Below are positions 35,784 to 43,865 of a stretch of DNA of 64,000 bases, one piece after another (position 1 is the stretch's first letter; the number at the start of each line of letters is the position of its first letter). The DNA is from Chloroflexota bacterium. GTDB taxonomy: Bacteria > Chloroflexota > Dehalococcoidia > Lucifugimonadales > Lucifugimonadaceae. The stretch spans positions 36,094 through 100,093 of the forward strand of contig JABMNN010000097.1 in the NCBI GenBank assembly GCA_013204545.1. The letters run 5' to 3'. Below the pieces are notes generated by a model, which was given only the letters and a program-made list of their open reading frames with translations, was not told the origin of the DNA and ran no database searches. The translations under genes and the position numbers were made by a program.

Positions 35784-38498
35784 TTAGTTTTGAGGCGACG
35801 GAGGAGGGATGACGCCCGGAATTTTAACAGTGACGGTGGTTCCAACATTGATCTCACTCTGAACATCGATCTGCCCGTCGTGCAGTTCGACTAGAGTTTT
35901 GGAGATCGACATCCCTAGACCCGTTCCCGATTGTGCCCGTATCTCATCGCGTTCAGATCGATAAAACGGCGAAAATGCAGATCGCAAATCTGCTGCAGAC
36001 ATTCCGTACCCCGAATCAACCACACAAAACTCAACCGATTTGCCGTCGGTGGTCGTAAGGATGTTGATTCGCGAACCCTTAGGGGAGTACTTACAGGCAT
36101 TGGTGATCAAGTTAGAAAAAACCTGAATCAGTCTGCTCTTGTCCGCGTTGATCCACACATCTTTCGTGTTCGACTCAATGGTTATCGTTTGTTCACGCTC
36201 TCTTGCCGTTGGGCCGAGCGATTCGCCGATTGATCTGACCATTGCGTCGACATCGAGTGCTGCTAGGTCGATTCGTATCGACCTGCTATTGAGGCGTGAC
36301 ATGTCTAACACGTCTTCGACAAGGTTTATCAAACTGCGACTGTTGCGCCTAATTACATTGAGTTGTTCTAATTGACCGTCAGTTAGATTGCCGGCGCGGT
36401 TTCTGCTTAAAATGTCAGAAAAAGCAGTAACCGCGGTCAATGGCGTGCGCAGTTCGTGTGAGACGGTTGTAAAAAACTCTTCGCGCTGCGTATTCATCTC
36501 TTGTAGTTGTTGGTTTTGTGCATCCAGCTCGGCGCGTACTTGGCGATCTCGCTCAGCCTGAATGCGTTCAGTCACATCACGGCGTATTGAAACGTAACTA
36601 GTGATACTTCCATCTTCAGCAAGTACCGGACTTAGTGATGCATCTATGGTAAATATCGTTCCGTCTTTTCTTTGACTGAAAATCGTCCCCCGCCAGATAT
36701 TTCCTTGTCTGGCTACTTCCCAGATATTTTCGTAGGTTGTATCGGAACTGGAACTCGACCTCAATATGCTCGAGGGCTGGCCAATCACTTCGGCTTTTGA
36801 GTAACCCATTTGTTTCACAAACGCGCTATTCACATAGCCAATAGTGGTGTCCGGCAGCAATATGACCACCGCGTCGCCTGCTTCCTCAAGGGCGGCATTT
36901 TGTATTTTTAAATCGTCCAGAGCTGCGCGTTCTGCAGTAACGTCGAGAGCGATTTCGCGACTACTGAGGAAATTACCGTCAGCATCAAATTCTGGAAATG
37001 AGCTGAAACTAAGGTGAACTTCACTTCCACTTTTAGTTACATAGATCGTTTCGCCAGAATTGCGCTCACTGTTACTGGCGCGTAGCTTGTAGTGCTTTTC
37101 CGATAAATCGCGTGACTGGCTTGGCTGAAGATCCCAAAAGAGGGCTCCGATTAATTCGCCGGACGAGTATCCGAGAATATCTTCAACAGTTTTGTTCACA
37201 TACGAAAATCGACCTTCGGCGTCCATTCTCCAAACCAGAATATGTCCGCTTTCAACGATATCCCGGTAACTTGCCTCGCTTGTTGCAAGTAGTTGATATT
37301 GCTTTGATGTTGAAACGGCACCAGCTATTTGTGCACCAATTTGGTTCGCCAACTCGATCTCATGATCGTTATAGGGATGAACTTCTTTCGAACGGAACGA
37401 TAAGAGCCCAACAACATTTTTCTGCCATTTGAGAGAGCTAACCAGAACAGATTTCAGTCCGAGCGCGAGAAGATGTTTGTCGAATTCTCTGGATCCAAAA
37501 TCCCTATGATCGTCGCTATTGGATACGAATGACGTTCCACTTTCTATGACGTTCAGTTGAAGCGGGTTGTATCCAACATCATGTCGGATTCCGGCCTTCG
37601 TACCGAGTCCATCAACAAATTCATCAATCAGTGTTTGGCGGTCTTCACTGAGCAAGATAATTACTAGTCGATCGAACGGTACGAGTTCGCGCACCTGTTC
37701 GACAACGAGTGAAAACACCTCGTCAAGATCTAGTGTCGAGCTGACGATCCTGCCGATCTCGGCAATTCGGCTCTGTTCTTCTGCCAGCTTGCGCCGTCCC
37801 GCCGATTCCGTTTGCAGTAGTGATCTCTGTTGGGTCGAGGCAATAACTCCGGCGATTTGCACTGCAATTTGTTTCGCTAGGTCGACCTCGACTTCGTGAT
37901 AGGGATCGGGTTGGAATGACCTAAACACCAACGCTCCGACGATTGTTCCCTGTAGAACTACCGGAACGAACATTGTCGATATCAATCCTGCTGCAACCCT
38001 CGTTCTATTGCCGTCTGTAACATCTGTCTTGGCTCTCTCGGCTAACTCCTCGGCATTGGCGACAAGTACCTCGTGGTCTTCGTACACCGTTGTGGGTAAG
38101 ACGCTTTCTTCAAGTGATAACGGCCCAGTACTGTTTCCATGTGGGATCATTTTGCCCGCAACGTAGGCATCGTAAATTTTACGATTCTGCGCATTTATCA
38201 TTGAAATTGCCAGCCGATCGAACGGGACAAGTTCTCGTGCTGCCTCAGCGAATGCCGTGAATACGCTATCGAAATCCAGCGTCGAGTTGACAATTCTGCT
38301 GATCTCAGCAATCTGTTTGCGCTCACGTGATTCTCGTTCTAGTTTGGAATACTGGTGCGCTGAAGCGATTCCACCTGCAATCTGGCCTGCAATCTGTTTC
38401 CCAATTTCAATCTGATGTTGTCCGAATGCACTAGGATCAAATGCCCTAAACGAGAGCACACCGAATGAACTGCCTTGCCAGATGAGCGGAATCAGCAT
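35784..38498 (-). CDS. GAF/PAS multi-domain histidine kinase, main part downstream of an in-frame TGA
   Basis: The 904-residue frame begins in the middle of a GAF domain (LIPLIWQGSSFGVLSFRAFD), followed by two more GAF domains, each introduced by a helix like RKQIAEISRIV. Two PAS domains follow, then HisKA (SHELRTPLTAVTAFSD) and HATPase (FSNLITNACKY, DSGYGMS, GTGLGMSISKTLV). The first half of GAF1 is encoded by 38520-38903 in the same frame, separated by TGA 38522-38520 and 7 sense codons. Without the stop the protein would have about 1039 residues. Translation may restart at ATG 38498, giving a kinase missing half of GAF1, or the gene may be decaying. Confidence 0.8.
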   Translation of the reverse strand: MLIPLIWQGSSFGVLSFRAFDPSAFGQHQIEIGKQIAGQIAGGIASAHQYSKLERESRERKQIAEISRIVNSTLDFDSVFTAFAEAARELVPFDRLAISMINAQNRKIYDAYVAGKMIPHGNSTGPLSLEESVLPTTVYEDHEVLVANAEELAERAKTDVTDGNRTRVAAGLISTMFVPVVLQGTIVGALVFRSFQPDPYHEVEVDLAKQIAVQIAGVIASTQQRSLLQTESAGRRKLAEEQSRIAEIGRIVSSTLDLDEVFSLVVEQVRELVPFDRLVIILLSEDRQTLIDEFVDGLGTKAGIRHDVGYNPLQLNVIESGTSFVSNSDDHRDFGSREFDKHLLALGLKSVLVSSLKWQKNVVGLLSFRSKEVHPYNDHEIELANQIGAQIAGAVSTSKQYQLLATSEASYRDIVESGHILVWRMDAEGRFSYVNKTVEDILGYSSGELIGALFWDLQPSQSRDLSEKHYKLRASNSERNSGETIYVTKSGSEVHLSFSSFPEFDADGNFLSSREIALDVTAERAALDDLKIQNAALEEAGDAVVILLPDTTIGYVNSAFVKQMGYSKAEVIGQPSSILRSSSSSDTTYENIWEVARQGNIWRGTIFSQRKDGTIFTIDASLSPVLAEDGSITSYVSIRRDVTERIQAERDRQVRAELDAQNQQLQEMNTQREEFFTTVSHELRTPLTAVTAFSDILSRNRAGNLTDGQLEQLNVIRRNSRSLINLVEDVLDMSRLNSRSIRIDLAALDVDAMVRSIGESLGPTAREREQTITIESNTKDVWINADKSRLIQVFSNLITNACKYSPKGSRINILTTTDGKSVEFCVVDSGYGMSAADLRSAFSPFYRSERDEIRAQSGTGLGMSISKTLVELHDGQIDVQSEINVGTTVTVKIPGVIPPPSPQN

Positions 38499-38519
38499 TA
38501 GTGAATTAAGGTCGACTTT

Positions 38520-38903
38520 TCAGCGCGAAATTTCTTCGGGAGAATCGCTGTTGTAAGTATCTAAATCGGCACGGTTGTAAACAGCGGGAACGTTGTCGAC
38601 GAATAGAGTTGTATACGCGTCGGTGCCGCGGTACACACGCCGACCTCCACTTGGGTCATCAGGAATTTCAATACCAGCGACGTACTGGTCGATGAGTTCA
38701 GTGCGATCTTCAGAAAGAATTGCAATGATTACGCGGTCTGCTGATATAAGGGAAAGCGCTAGTTCAGCAAATTTCGGGTAGACATTAGCGATATCGAAAG
38801 TCGACCCGACGATGCGCCCGATTTCCGCGATTCGTCTTTGCTCATCGATAATACGTTCCTGATTCTCTGGGTCAGGGTTAGTAGTTCGTGTGGATTCAGT
38901 CAC
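38520..38903 (-). CDS. N-terminal fragment of the GAF/PAS histidine kinase, ending at an in-frame TGA
   Basis: The 127-residue product has the shared signal-helix pattern EQRRIAEIGRIVGSTFDIANVY and the first half of a GAF domain (ADRVIIAILSEDRTELIDQYVAG). It ends in PEEISR followed by TGA. The next codons continue the fold in the same frame. Compared with the paralog's PQELIRQQAGVNSL, the TGA replaces a polar residue next to an arginine. A single-base nonsense change, for example from CGA, is the simplest explanation. Selenocysteine is unlikely here. Confidence 0.7.
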   Translation of the reverse strand: MTESTRTTNPDPENQERIIDEQRRIAEIGRIVGSTFDIANVYPKFAELALSLISADRVIIAILSEDRTELIDQYVAGIEIPDDPSGGRRVYRGTDAYTTLFVDNVPAVYNRADLDTYNSDSPEEISR

Positions 38904-39055
38904 GTCGGTTTGGTCTCGTTGGAAGGCACAGCCCTATTGTTTACGTGTTCTGGTGATAACGAAATGGTTTTTTCCTGACCTGCTTCACCGCTAATACGGA
39001 TGTGGGGCAGCATCAGTTCTACACGACCGTTCAACTGACCACGTGTCGGCATGTG

Positions 39056-39520
39056 TTACATAAGTAGCTTCTTCGCGTACTTGATCTCCATCTCCGTCAG
39101 CTTTTCTACTCGACGCCTGAAGTCGGGATCAGTAGAAAACTCTGCTTTCAAGAACGCATCGAGAACTTCCTTAGCAACGGCGATTCCGATTATCCAAGCA
39201 CCCATGCAAATTAGATTCACATCATCGTGCTCAACGCCCTGGTGGGCACAGTGCGTGTCATGGGTAAGTGCTGCTCTAATACCCGGAACCTTGTTCGCCG
39301 CGATTGCGGCACCTACACCAGTGCCGCACACGAGAATCCCCCGGTCGGCATCTCCAGACAATATTGCCGAAGTCACCAATTGCGCAATATCAGGGAAGTC
39401 AACTGGGTCCTCGGAATGTGTTCCGTAATCGGTAACTTCATGCCCCAGCGACTTGAGGTATTCAACAACCGGACCTTTCATCGAAAAGCCTGCATGATCT
39501 CCGCCAACAGCTAACTTCAT
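39056..39520 (-). CDS. rpiB: ribose-5-phosphate isomerase B / RpiB-LacAB family
   Basis: From ATG 39520 the protein has 154 residues. It begins MKLAVGGDHAGFSMKGPVV, then VTDYGTHSEDPVDFPD, and carries the active-site cysteine segment GILVCGTGVGAAIAANK. The helix with HDTHCAHQGVEHDDVNLICMG replaces the more usual HNDAN by HDDVN. It interconverts ribose 5-phosphate and ribulose 5-phosphate, or related phosphosugars. The frame opens 17 codons further up, but the family starts at this methionine. Confidence 0.9.
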   Translation of the reverse strand: MKLAVGGDHAGFSMKGPVVEYLKSLGHEVTDYGTHSEDPVDFPDIAQLVTSAILSGDADRGILVCGTGVGAAIAANKVPGIRAALTHDTHCAHQGVEHDDVNLICMGAWIIGIAVAKEVLDAFLKAEFSTDPDFRRRVEKLTEMEIKYAKKLLM

Positions 39521-39594
39521 TTCTGGCCACCCTCGTCTCTTTCGTATGTTCATACAAGCTGTTTTTGTCACTCAACAGAAGCTCTAAGTGAGTT

Positions 39595-40101
39595 CTATAA
39601 ATGCTGGAATAGTCCAGTAGGATCTGCCCATTCATCCGGAACCCGAAGTGACAGCACAGTCGCATCGCATGTCAACACACCATCGTGTGAGTACAAATCG
39701 ACATTGAAAAGAGTTTTCTTAGCGGTTTTTTCCGCGAGTCGGGCTCGTGCAGTAACCGGACCATCGATTCGAGTGGGTTTGCGGTAGTTCACGGTCAGCG
39801 ATGCTGTTGCGTACCAAATCTTCTCGCCTTCGCCCACCTCTCTTTCCTCTGTTCGATAGGCATCAGCAATAGCGGAACACACTCCATGGCAATCAATGAT
39901 TGCGGCGATCGTTCCACCGTTCATTACATCAGGTGGCATGGCAGCATGAAACGGCTGTGGCTGATAGATGCAAACCGATTCATCACCCTCCCAAAACGAT
40001 TTTATTTGTAAACCTTTATCGTTCCATGCCCCGCATCCATAACAATGATTGCCGTGAAGACCGTCTTGAAAATAAGTACGCTCAACTTCGCTCTGGCTCA
40101 T
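39595..40101 (-). CDS. hotdog-fold thioesterase, PaaI-like
   Basis: The 168-residue protein has a CxxC pair near the N-terminus (HCYGCG) and the hotdog core. The catalytic-helix segment GGTIAAIIDCHGVCSAIA comes next, and strands with ASLTVNYRKPTRIDGPVTARA. This pattern is the PaaI/4HBT superfamily that hydrolyses acyl-CoA thioesters; the Asn/Asp-containing NGG turn is present. It lies 75 bp upstream of rpiB on the same strand and is divergent from the MFS gene. Substrate unknown. Confidence 0.82.
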   Translation of the reverse strand: MSQSEVERTYFQDGLHGNHCYGCGAWNDKGLQIKSFWEGDESVCIYQPQPFHAAMPPDVMNGGTIAAIIDCHGVCSAIADAYRTEEREVGEGEKIWYATASLTVNYRKPTRIDGPVTARARLAEKTAKKTLFNVDLYSHDGVLTCDATVLSLRVPDEWADPTGLFQHL

Positions 40102-40245
40102 ACTGCTCCCCGAAACCGAATTTTTTTAGTGAGTTCTCTATCGACCCGCCAAACAATACCGCTTGGTAGCACAGCGTGGAAGCGATTCCGACACCTAGTG
40201 CTTCCAGAACCGAATTCCAGATGACCTTCAACACATCAAACATCC

Positions 40246-41460
40246 ATGCTCAAAACTGAATCTCGATCGCAAGCACTCTTTTTCGTATCTGTAGCCACAT
40301 TCTTTTCGTTATCAGTGTGGTTTTCGACGAACGCTATCTCTGGTGCTCTCGAAGTCGAAAAATCGATCGATGAGTCATCAATGGCTCTACTCACAATCGC
40401 CGTGCAACTTGGCTTTGTGTTCGGCACGTTACTTATTGCGATTACGAACTTGTCTGACCTTGTTAACGCACGAACCTTGTTCGCAGTTTCCGCGGTTCTT
40501 GCCGCTGCGGCGAACATACTAGTTATTCCGATCGAATCTACACCGCTCCTAATCGCAACTCGTTTCGTCACTGGTGCGTGCTTGGGCGGTGTCTACCCTC
40601 CAGCAATGAAAATCATTTCTGGTTGGTACACAAAAGGCAGAGGGTTCGCGCTAGGGACGATGGTCGGAGCACTCACGATCGGATCAGGCTCTCCACACCT
40701 GTTGCGATCCGTATTTTCTGAGAATTGGCAGGCAGTTATTGTTGGCAGTTCATTGCTGGCAATCGTGGGGGCGTTGATTCTCAAGATTCTCGTCACTGAT
40801 GGGCCTTACGAAGTAAATGGCGCCAAATTCAATCCCCGTTACCTCATCGGAGCACTAACACAGCGCGCACCACGGCTCGCCCTTACCGGTTACCTTGGGC
40901 ACCAGTGGGAGCTATACGCAATGTGGGCGTGGATCGGGAGCTATTTGCTCTACGTCGTTGGAGACAAATCGCTTATAGGCGAAAGTCTTGATCTCGCGAG
41001 TGCGCTGACATTTCTCGTATTCGCAGTTGGGGCAGTGGCAAGCTCGTATGCCGGGGCATGGTCGGAAAAAATCGGGCGAACAGCCGTGACGAGCATCGCA
41101 ATGATTATCAGTGGGGGAATTGCGGCGTTTATCGGTTTTCTTCCTCCTGAGATGACTGTCCTGATCGTCGTTCTTGCGATGATCTGGGGAGCGTCGGTGA
41201 TTGCCGATTCAGCGCAGTTCTCGACAGCGATGACAGAGCTAAGTGATCCTGCCTACCGTGGAACGATGTTGACTTTTCAGACGGGAATAGGCTTCGCGCT
41301 AACGGCAGTTTCGATTTGGCTGCTTCCGATCGTCAAAGACTCCTCTGGCTGGGGTTGGGCGTTCGCAATGCTCGCCTTGGGACCAGTTGTTGGTACAGTA
41401 GCCATGCTTCGCCTGCGTTCCCTTCCAGAAGCCTTAAACCTCGCTGCCGGAAAACGTTAG
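40246..41460 (+). CDS. MFS transporter
   Basis: The 404-residue protein has about 12 membrane helices. The first half contains GARFVTGACLGGVYPPAMKIISGWY and a large loop near residues 190-205. The second half repeats the pattern (GGIAAFIGFLPPEM, GTMLTFQTGIGFALTAVSIWLLP). It belongs to the major facilitator superfamily and would move a small solute by proton coupling. No signal for substrate. ATG 40246 is 144 bp from the divergent thioesterase. Confidence 0.88.
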   Translation: MLKTESRSQALFFVSVATFFSLSVWFSTNAISGALEVEKSIDESSMALLTIAVQLGFVFGTLLIAITNLSDLVNARTLFAVSAVLAAAANILVIPIESTPLLIATRFVTGACLGGVYPPAMKIISGWYTKGRGFALGTMVGALTIGSGSPHLLRSVFSENWQAVIVGSSLLAIVGALILKILVTDGPYEVNGAKFNPRYLIGALTQRAPRLALTGYLGHQWELYAMWAWIGSYLLYVVGDKSLIGESLDLASALTFLVFAVGAVASSYAGAWSEKIGRTAVTSIAMIISGGIAAFIGFLPPEMTVLIVVLAMIWGASVIADSAQFSTAMTELSDPAYRGTMLTFQTGIGFALTAVSIWLLPIVKDSSGWGWAFAMLALGPVVGTVAMLRLRSLPEALNLAAGKR

Positions 41461-41622
41461 CAATTTGCTATGGTTCGCTAGCAAGTGAATCTCCGTTGGC
41501 ACCGGTTGTAAAACAGATGCCATCCTGAAGCTATTGAAGGATTTCAGGTGCGTATTCTGCTACCAAACCTGTCATTGCCGAGAATTAGACGACGTCGAAA
41601 TCACGATTATCAGGAACATTTC

Positions 41623-42114
41623 GTGCAGCCAAGAAAATTACTCACCATTCCGGTTTTATCGATCGCTGTGTTGATCGTAGCCTCTTGCGGCTCCGGCGAC
41701 ACCAATGACTCCATCTCCACGTTCAACAATGGCGAAGAGACTGCACCCGTTCTTCGCATCGATGAAACCTTCACCATTGAAAACTTTGAAGTAGCAGGAT
41801 TCAAGCTGAGTAAAGAGTTCGACACCGATACTGTACCGCTCGCGACAAATGTGTACTACGGATTTGCCGATCGCCGCGATATCGAGATTCGCAAATACGG
41901 CTCGCACGCAGATGCTATGTCGGCAGGCGTCGAGTCGGCGCTGACGGTGCTTGGGCGCTCCCCTAATTCAAATTCAGGTGGCGGAATCATTACGTCGGGA
42001 GGCAACCGAACCAGCTACCACGCGTATTTGGTAGCCGGAAATATGGTTTTACTGTGCCAGACTGATATTTCAGTTTGTGAAGACCTAGTCGAAGCGACTC
42101 AAAGCGGCGGTTAG
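41623..42114 (+). CDS. lipoprotein of unknown function
   Basis: From GTG 41623, with AGGA about 7 nt upstream, the protein has 163 residues. The lipoprotein signal is MQPRKLLTIPVLSIAVLIVASC. An acidic Ser/Thr linker and a small compact domain follow, ending with LVAGNMVLLCQTDISVCEDLVEAT, where two cysteines could form a disulfide. The frame opens further up at 41548, but the signal peptide starts at the GTG. I do not recognise the family. It is membrane-anchored on the outer face. Confidence 0.7.
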   Translation: MQPRKLLTIPVLSIAVLIVASCGSGDTNDSISTFNNGEETAPVLRIDETFTIENFEVAGFKLSKEFDTDTVPLATNVYYGFADRRDIEIRKYGSHADAMSAGVESALTVLGRSPNSNSGGGIITSGGNRTSYHAYLVAGNMVLLCQTDISVCEDLVEATQSGG

Positions 42115-42121
42115 ATTCGTA

Positions 42122-43261
42122 TCAACCGTCAATCCAGCGTTTGCGGCGAATTGCGGTGAACTCTATCTTCTCGTCTGCAACCAAAACCGACGGAGCAGCG
42201 AACGGAGCAGTAGGTCTTGTACCAGGGAAGAAGTCGGCATCCATTCGACCGACTAGCCCGTTACCGAACTCGACGTAGCACGATCCTTTTCCATCGAATG
42301 GCGCAGGTTTGCCTTCGCCCGTTATCTCCCAAATCAAATGATTTGCAACAGCTCGAGCAGCACTCTCCGCGAATACGCCAGATTTCGGAACAGGTGCACT
42401 CGTAACGTCGCCAACGGCGTAAACGCCAGGGAATTTTGTTGCAAGGTTCTTATCGTTTACGGGAATCCAGTCATCTTCAGAAAGCCCTGCTTCTTCGACA
42501 ACTGCCGGGACACGATGAACAGGAATTCCTAAGAATAAATCGTAAGAAATTTCCTGCCCATCCGAACAAATTGCAACTTTCCTAGCGGGGTCAAGGCTTG
42601 TAATCACATGTTCGGCTATGAACTTGAGACCGCGTTCGTTGAATGTCTTAAGAATGGTCTTTGTGCCATCAGGAGAAGGCGGAATGGGTACTCCCCATTG
42701 CGAAACGACCGATATGTCGATATCACCTCTAATTCCACGCTTGTCGAACCACTCATCAAGCAATATTGCAGCTTCACAGGGTGCTGGAGGACACTTAAAC
42801 GGCTGACCGATGATTCCAATTACGAGTTTTCCAGATTTGAACTTTTTTAGTACATCGTGAAGGGCAATTGCTCCCTCAAAAGAGTAAAACTCATGTCCGT
42901 CCTCGGCGAATCCTGGAGTCGCATCGATGCTGTACTCGGCGCCTAGAGCAACAACTAGCACGTCAGTCTCGTACGCTTGCTTGTCGGTTATAACCCGCCG
43001 CCGCTCTGGATCGATCGAGAGAATAGTTTCCTGACGGAAATCGACTGAAGGCTTTGAAATATCACGATAGAAATAAGTGACTTCGGGTCTCGTCGAGTGC
43101 CCTAACATGAGGTCGAATTTGGAGAATCCGAAAATAAAGCCCTCATTCTTGTCGATCAGGGTGATTTCCACCTGATCAGCCAATGCCTCCGAAAGTCTGC
43201 TTGAAAGCTCAAGCCCTCCAAAACCGGCACCTAAAATCAGAATTTTCTTTTTCTTGCTCAT
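42122..43261 (-). CDS. FAD-dependent NAD(P)/quinone oxidoreductase, sulfide:quinone reductase-like
   Basis: From ATG 43261 the protein has about 379 residues. It has an N-terminal FAD Rossmann motif (ILILGAGFGGLELSSRL), a second dinucleotide region (LVIGIIGQPFKCPPAPCEAAI) and the C-terminal FAD motif VYAVGDVTSAPVPKSGVFAESAARAVA. The cysteine pair in KCPPAPCEAA occurs in SQR/flavocytochrome c-like proteins. Function could be sulfide oxidation, NADH:quinone oxidation or another flavin reaction; the full SQR cysteine set was not confirmed. The frame opens 27 codons earlier without family similarity. Confidence 0.82.
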   Translation of the reverse strand: MSKKKKILILGAGFGGLELSSRLSEALADQVEITLIDKNEGFIFGFSKFDLMLGHSTRPEVTYFYRDISKPSVDFRQETILSIDPERRRVITDKQAYETDVLVVALGAEYSIDATPGFAEDGHEFYSFEGAIALHDVLKKFKSGKLVIGIIGQPFKCPPAPCEAAILLDEWFDKRGIRGDIDISVVSQWGVPIPPSPDGTKTILKTFNERGLKFIAEHVITSLDPARKVAICSDGQEISYDLFLGIPVHRVPAVVEEAGLSEDDWIPVNDKNLATKFPGVYAVGDVTSAPVPKSGVFAESAARAVANHLIWEITGEGKPAPFDGKGSCYVEFGNGLVGRMDADFFPGTRPTAPFAAPSVLVADEKIEFTAIRRKRWIDG

Positions 43262-43326
43262 ACGACAACTGTATCGAACGCGATCAAATATTGGCCAGAA
43301 GGCAGATTGGAATCTTCTCAAACATA

Positions 43327-43354
43327 AAGAGACCCGCACCATTGCGGGTCTCTT
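43327..43354 (-). terminator. perfect 12-bp terminator hairpin
   Basis: Bases 43327-43338 pair exactly with 43343-43354 (loop CCAT) and lie 54 bp after the stop of the 80-residue gene. On the minus strand the stem ends in a short TTT run. It insulates that gene from the flavoprotein gene. Confidence 0.85.
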
Positions 43355-43407
43355 CTAATATGCGAACCATAAAGGCTCGTACTGGCGGGCGGGCTAGCTG
43401 ATCGTAA

Positions 43408-43650
43408 TTAAGCTGCCTGGTTGTGATCGTCGTTCGAGTGAGAGAAGTTCACTACTCGGGCTGATCGGCCCAATCGAGCCTGTTCACTGATGTAGCCTCG
43501 TGAAACCATGTCAAAGAATGCACCCTGAGCTCGTAAGCCTTCAGGGCATACAGTGCCCTCTTCGCCAGCTCCGAGTACTAGTCCCAATCCACCCCGTGCT
43601 GGAATGATCGTGTTGCCTGCTGAAATATTCTTGATACTGATGAGTGTCAT
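43408..43650 (-). CDS. 80-residue protein of unknown function
   Basis: I do not recognise it. ATG 43650 follows AAGGGCG at a good spacing and a strong terminator follows the stop, so the gene looks real and monocistronic. The product has a glycine-rich central stretch (PARGGLGLVLGAGEEGTV), one cysteine, and a polar His/Asn/Asp-rich tail. There is no signal peptide or membrane helix. It lies between uvrA and the flavoprotein. Confidence 0.6.
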   Translation of the reverse strand: MTLISIKNISAGNTIIPARGGLGLVLGAGEEGTVCPEGLRAQGAFFDMVSRGYISEQARLGRSARVVNFSHSNDDHNQAA

Positions 43651-43865
43651 TGTTTCGCCCTTTTTGCCCTGAGACCCTTATTTGCCCGTGAGTCCCTGTC
43701 AGTGCGTATTCGTCTGATGCCCACAACTTTAGACTTCTGACAGGTGGACGGCTCCGAGCTAGCTACACAACGCGATTGTGAGTAACCCCCCACTGGAATG
43801 AGCCTCATGGCTCGCCGTTGTGACCCATAAAGGGCTCGAAATCAGCGATATAAGTTCAAAATTGA

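Noticed and set aside
35670..35790. Helix-turn-helix-like plus-strand fragment between the kinases
   Set aside because: No start codon, not long enough, and the frame runs into the kinase gene; similarity is only impressionistic.
38520..38522. TGA in the kinase gene as selenocysteine, or TGA as a sense codon genome-wide
   Set aside because: The site has no redox motif, and other genes here end in TGA (for example 24786-24788 and 61565-61567), so TGA is a normal stop.
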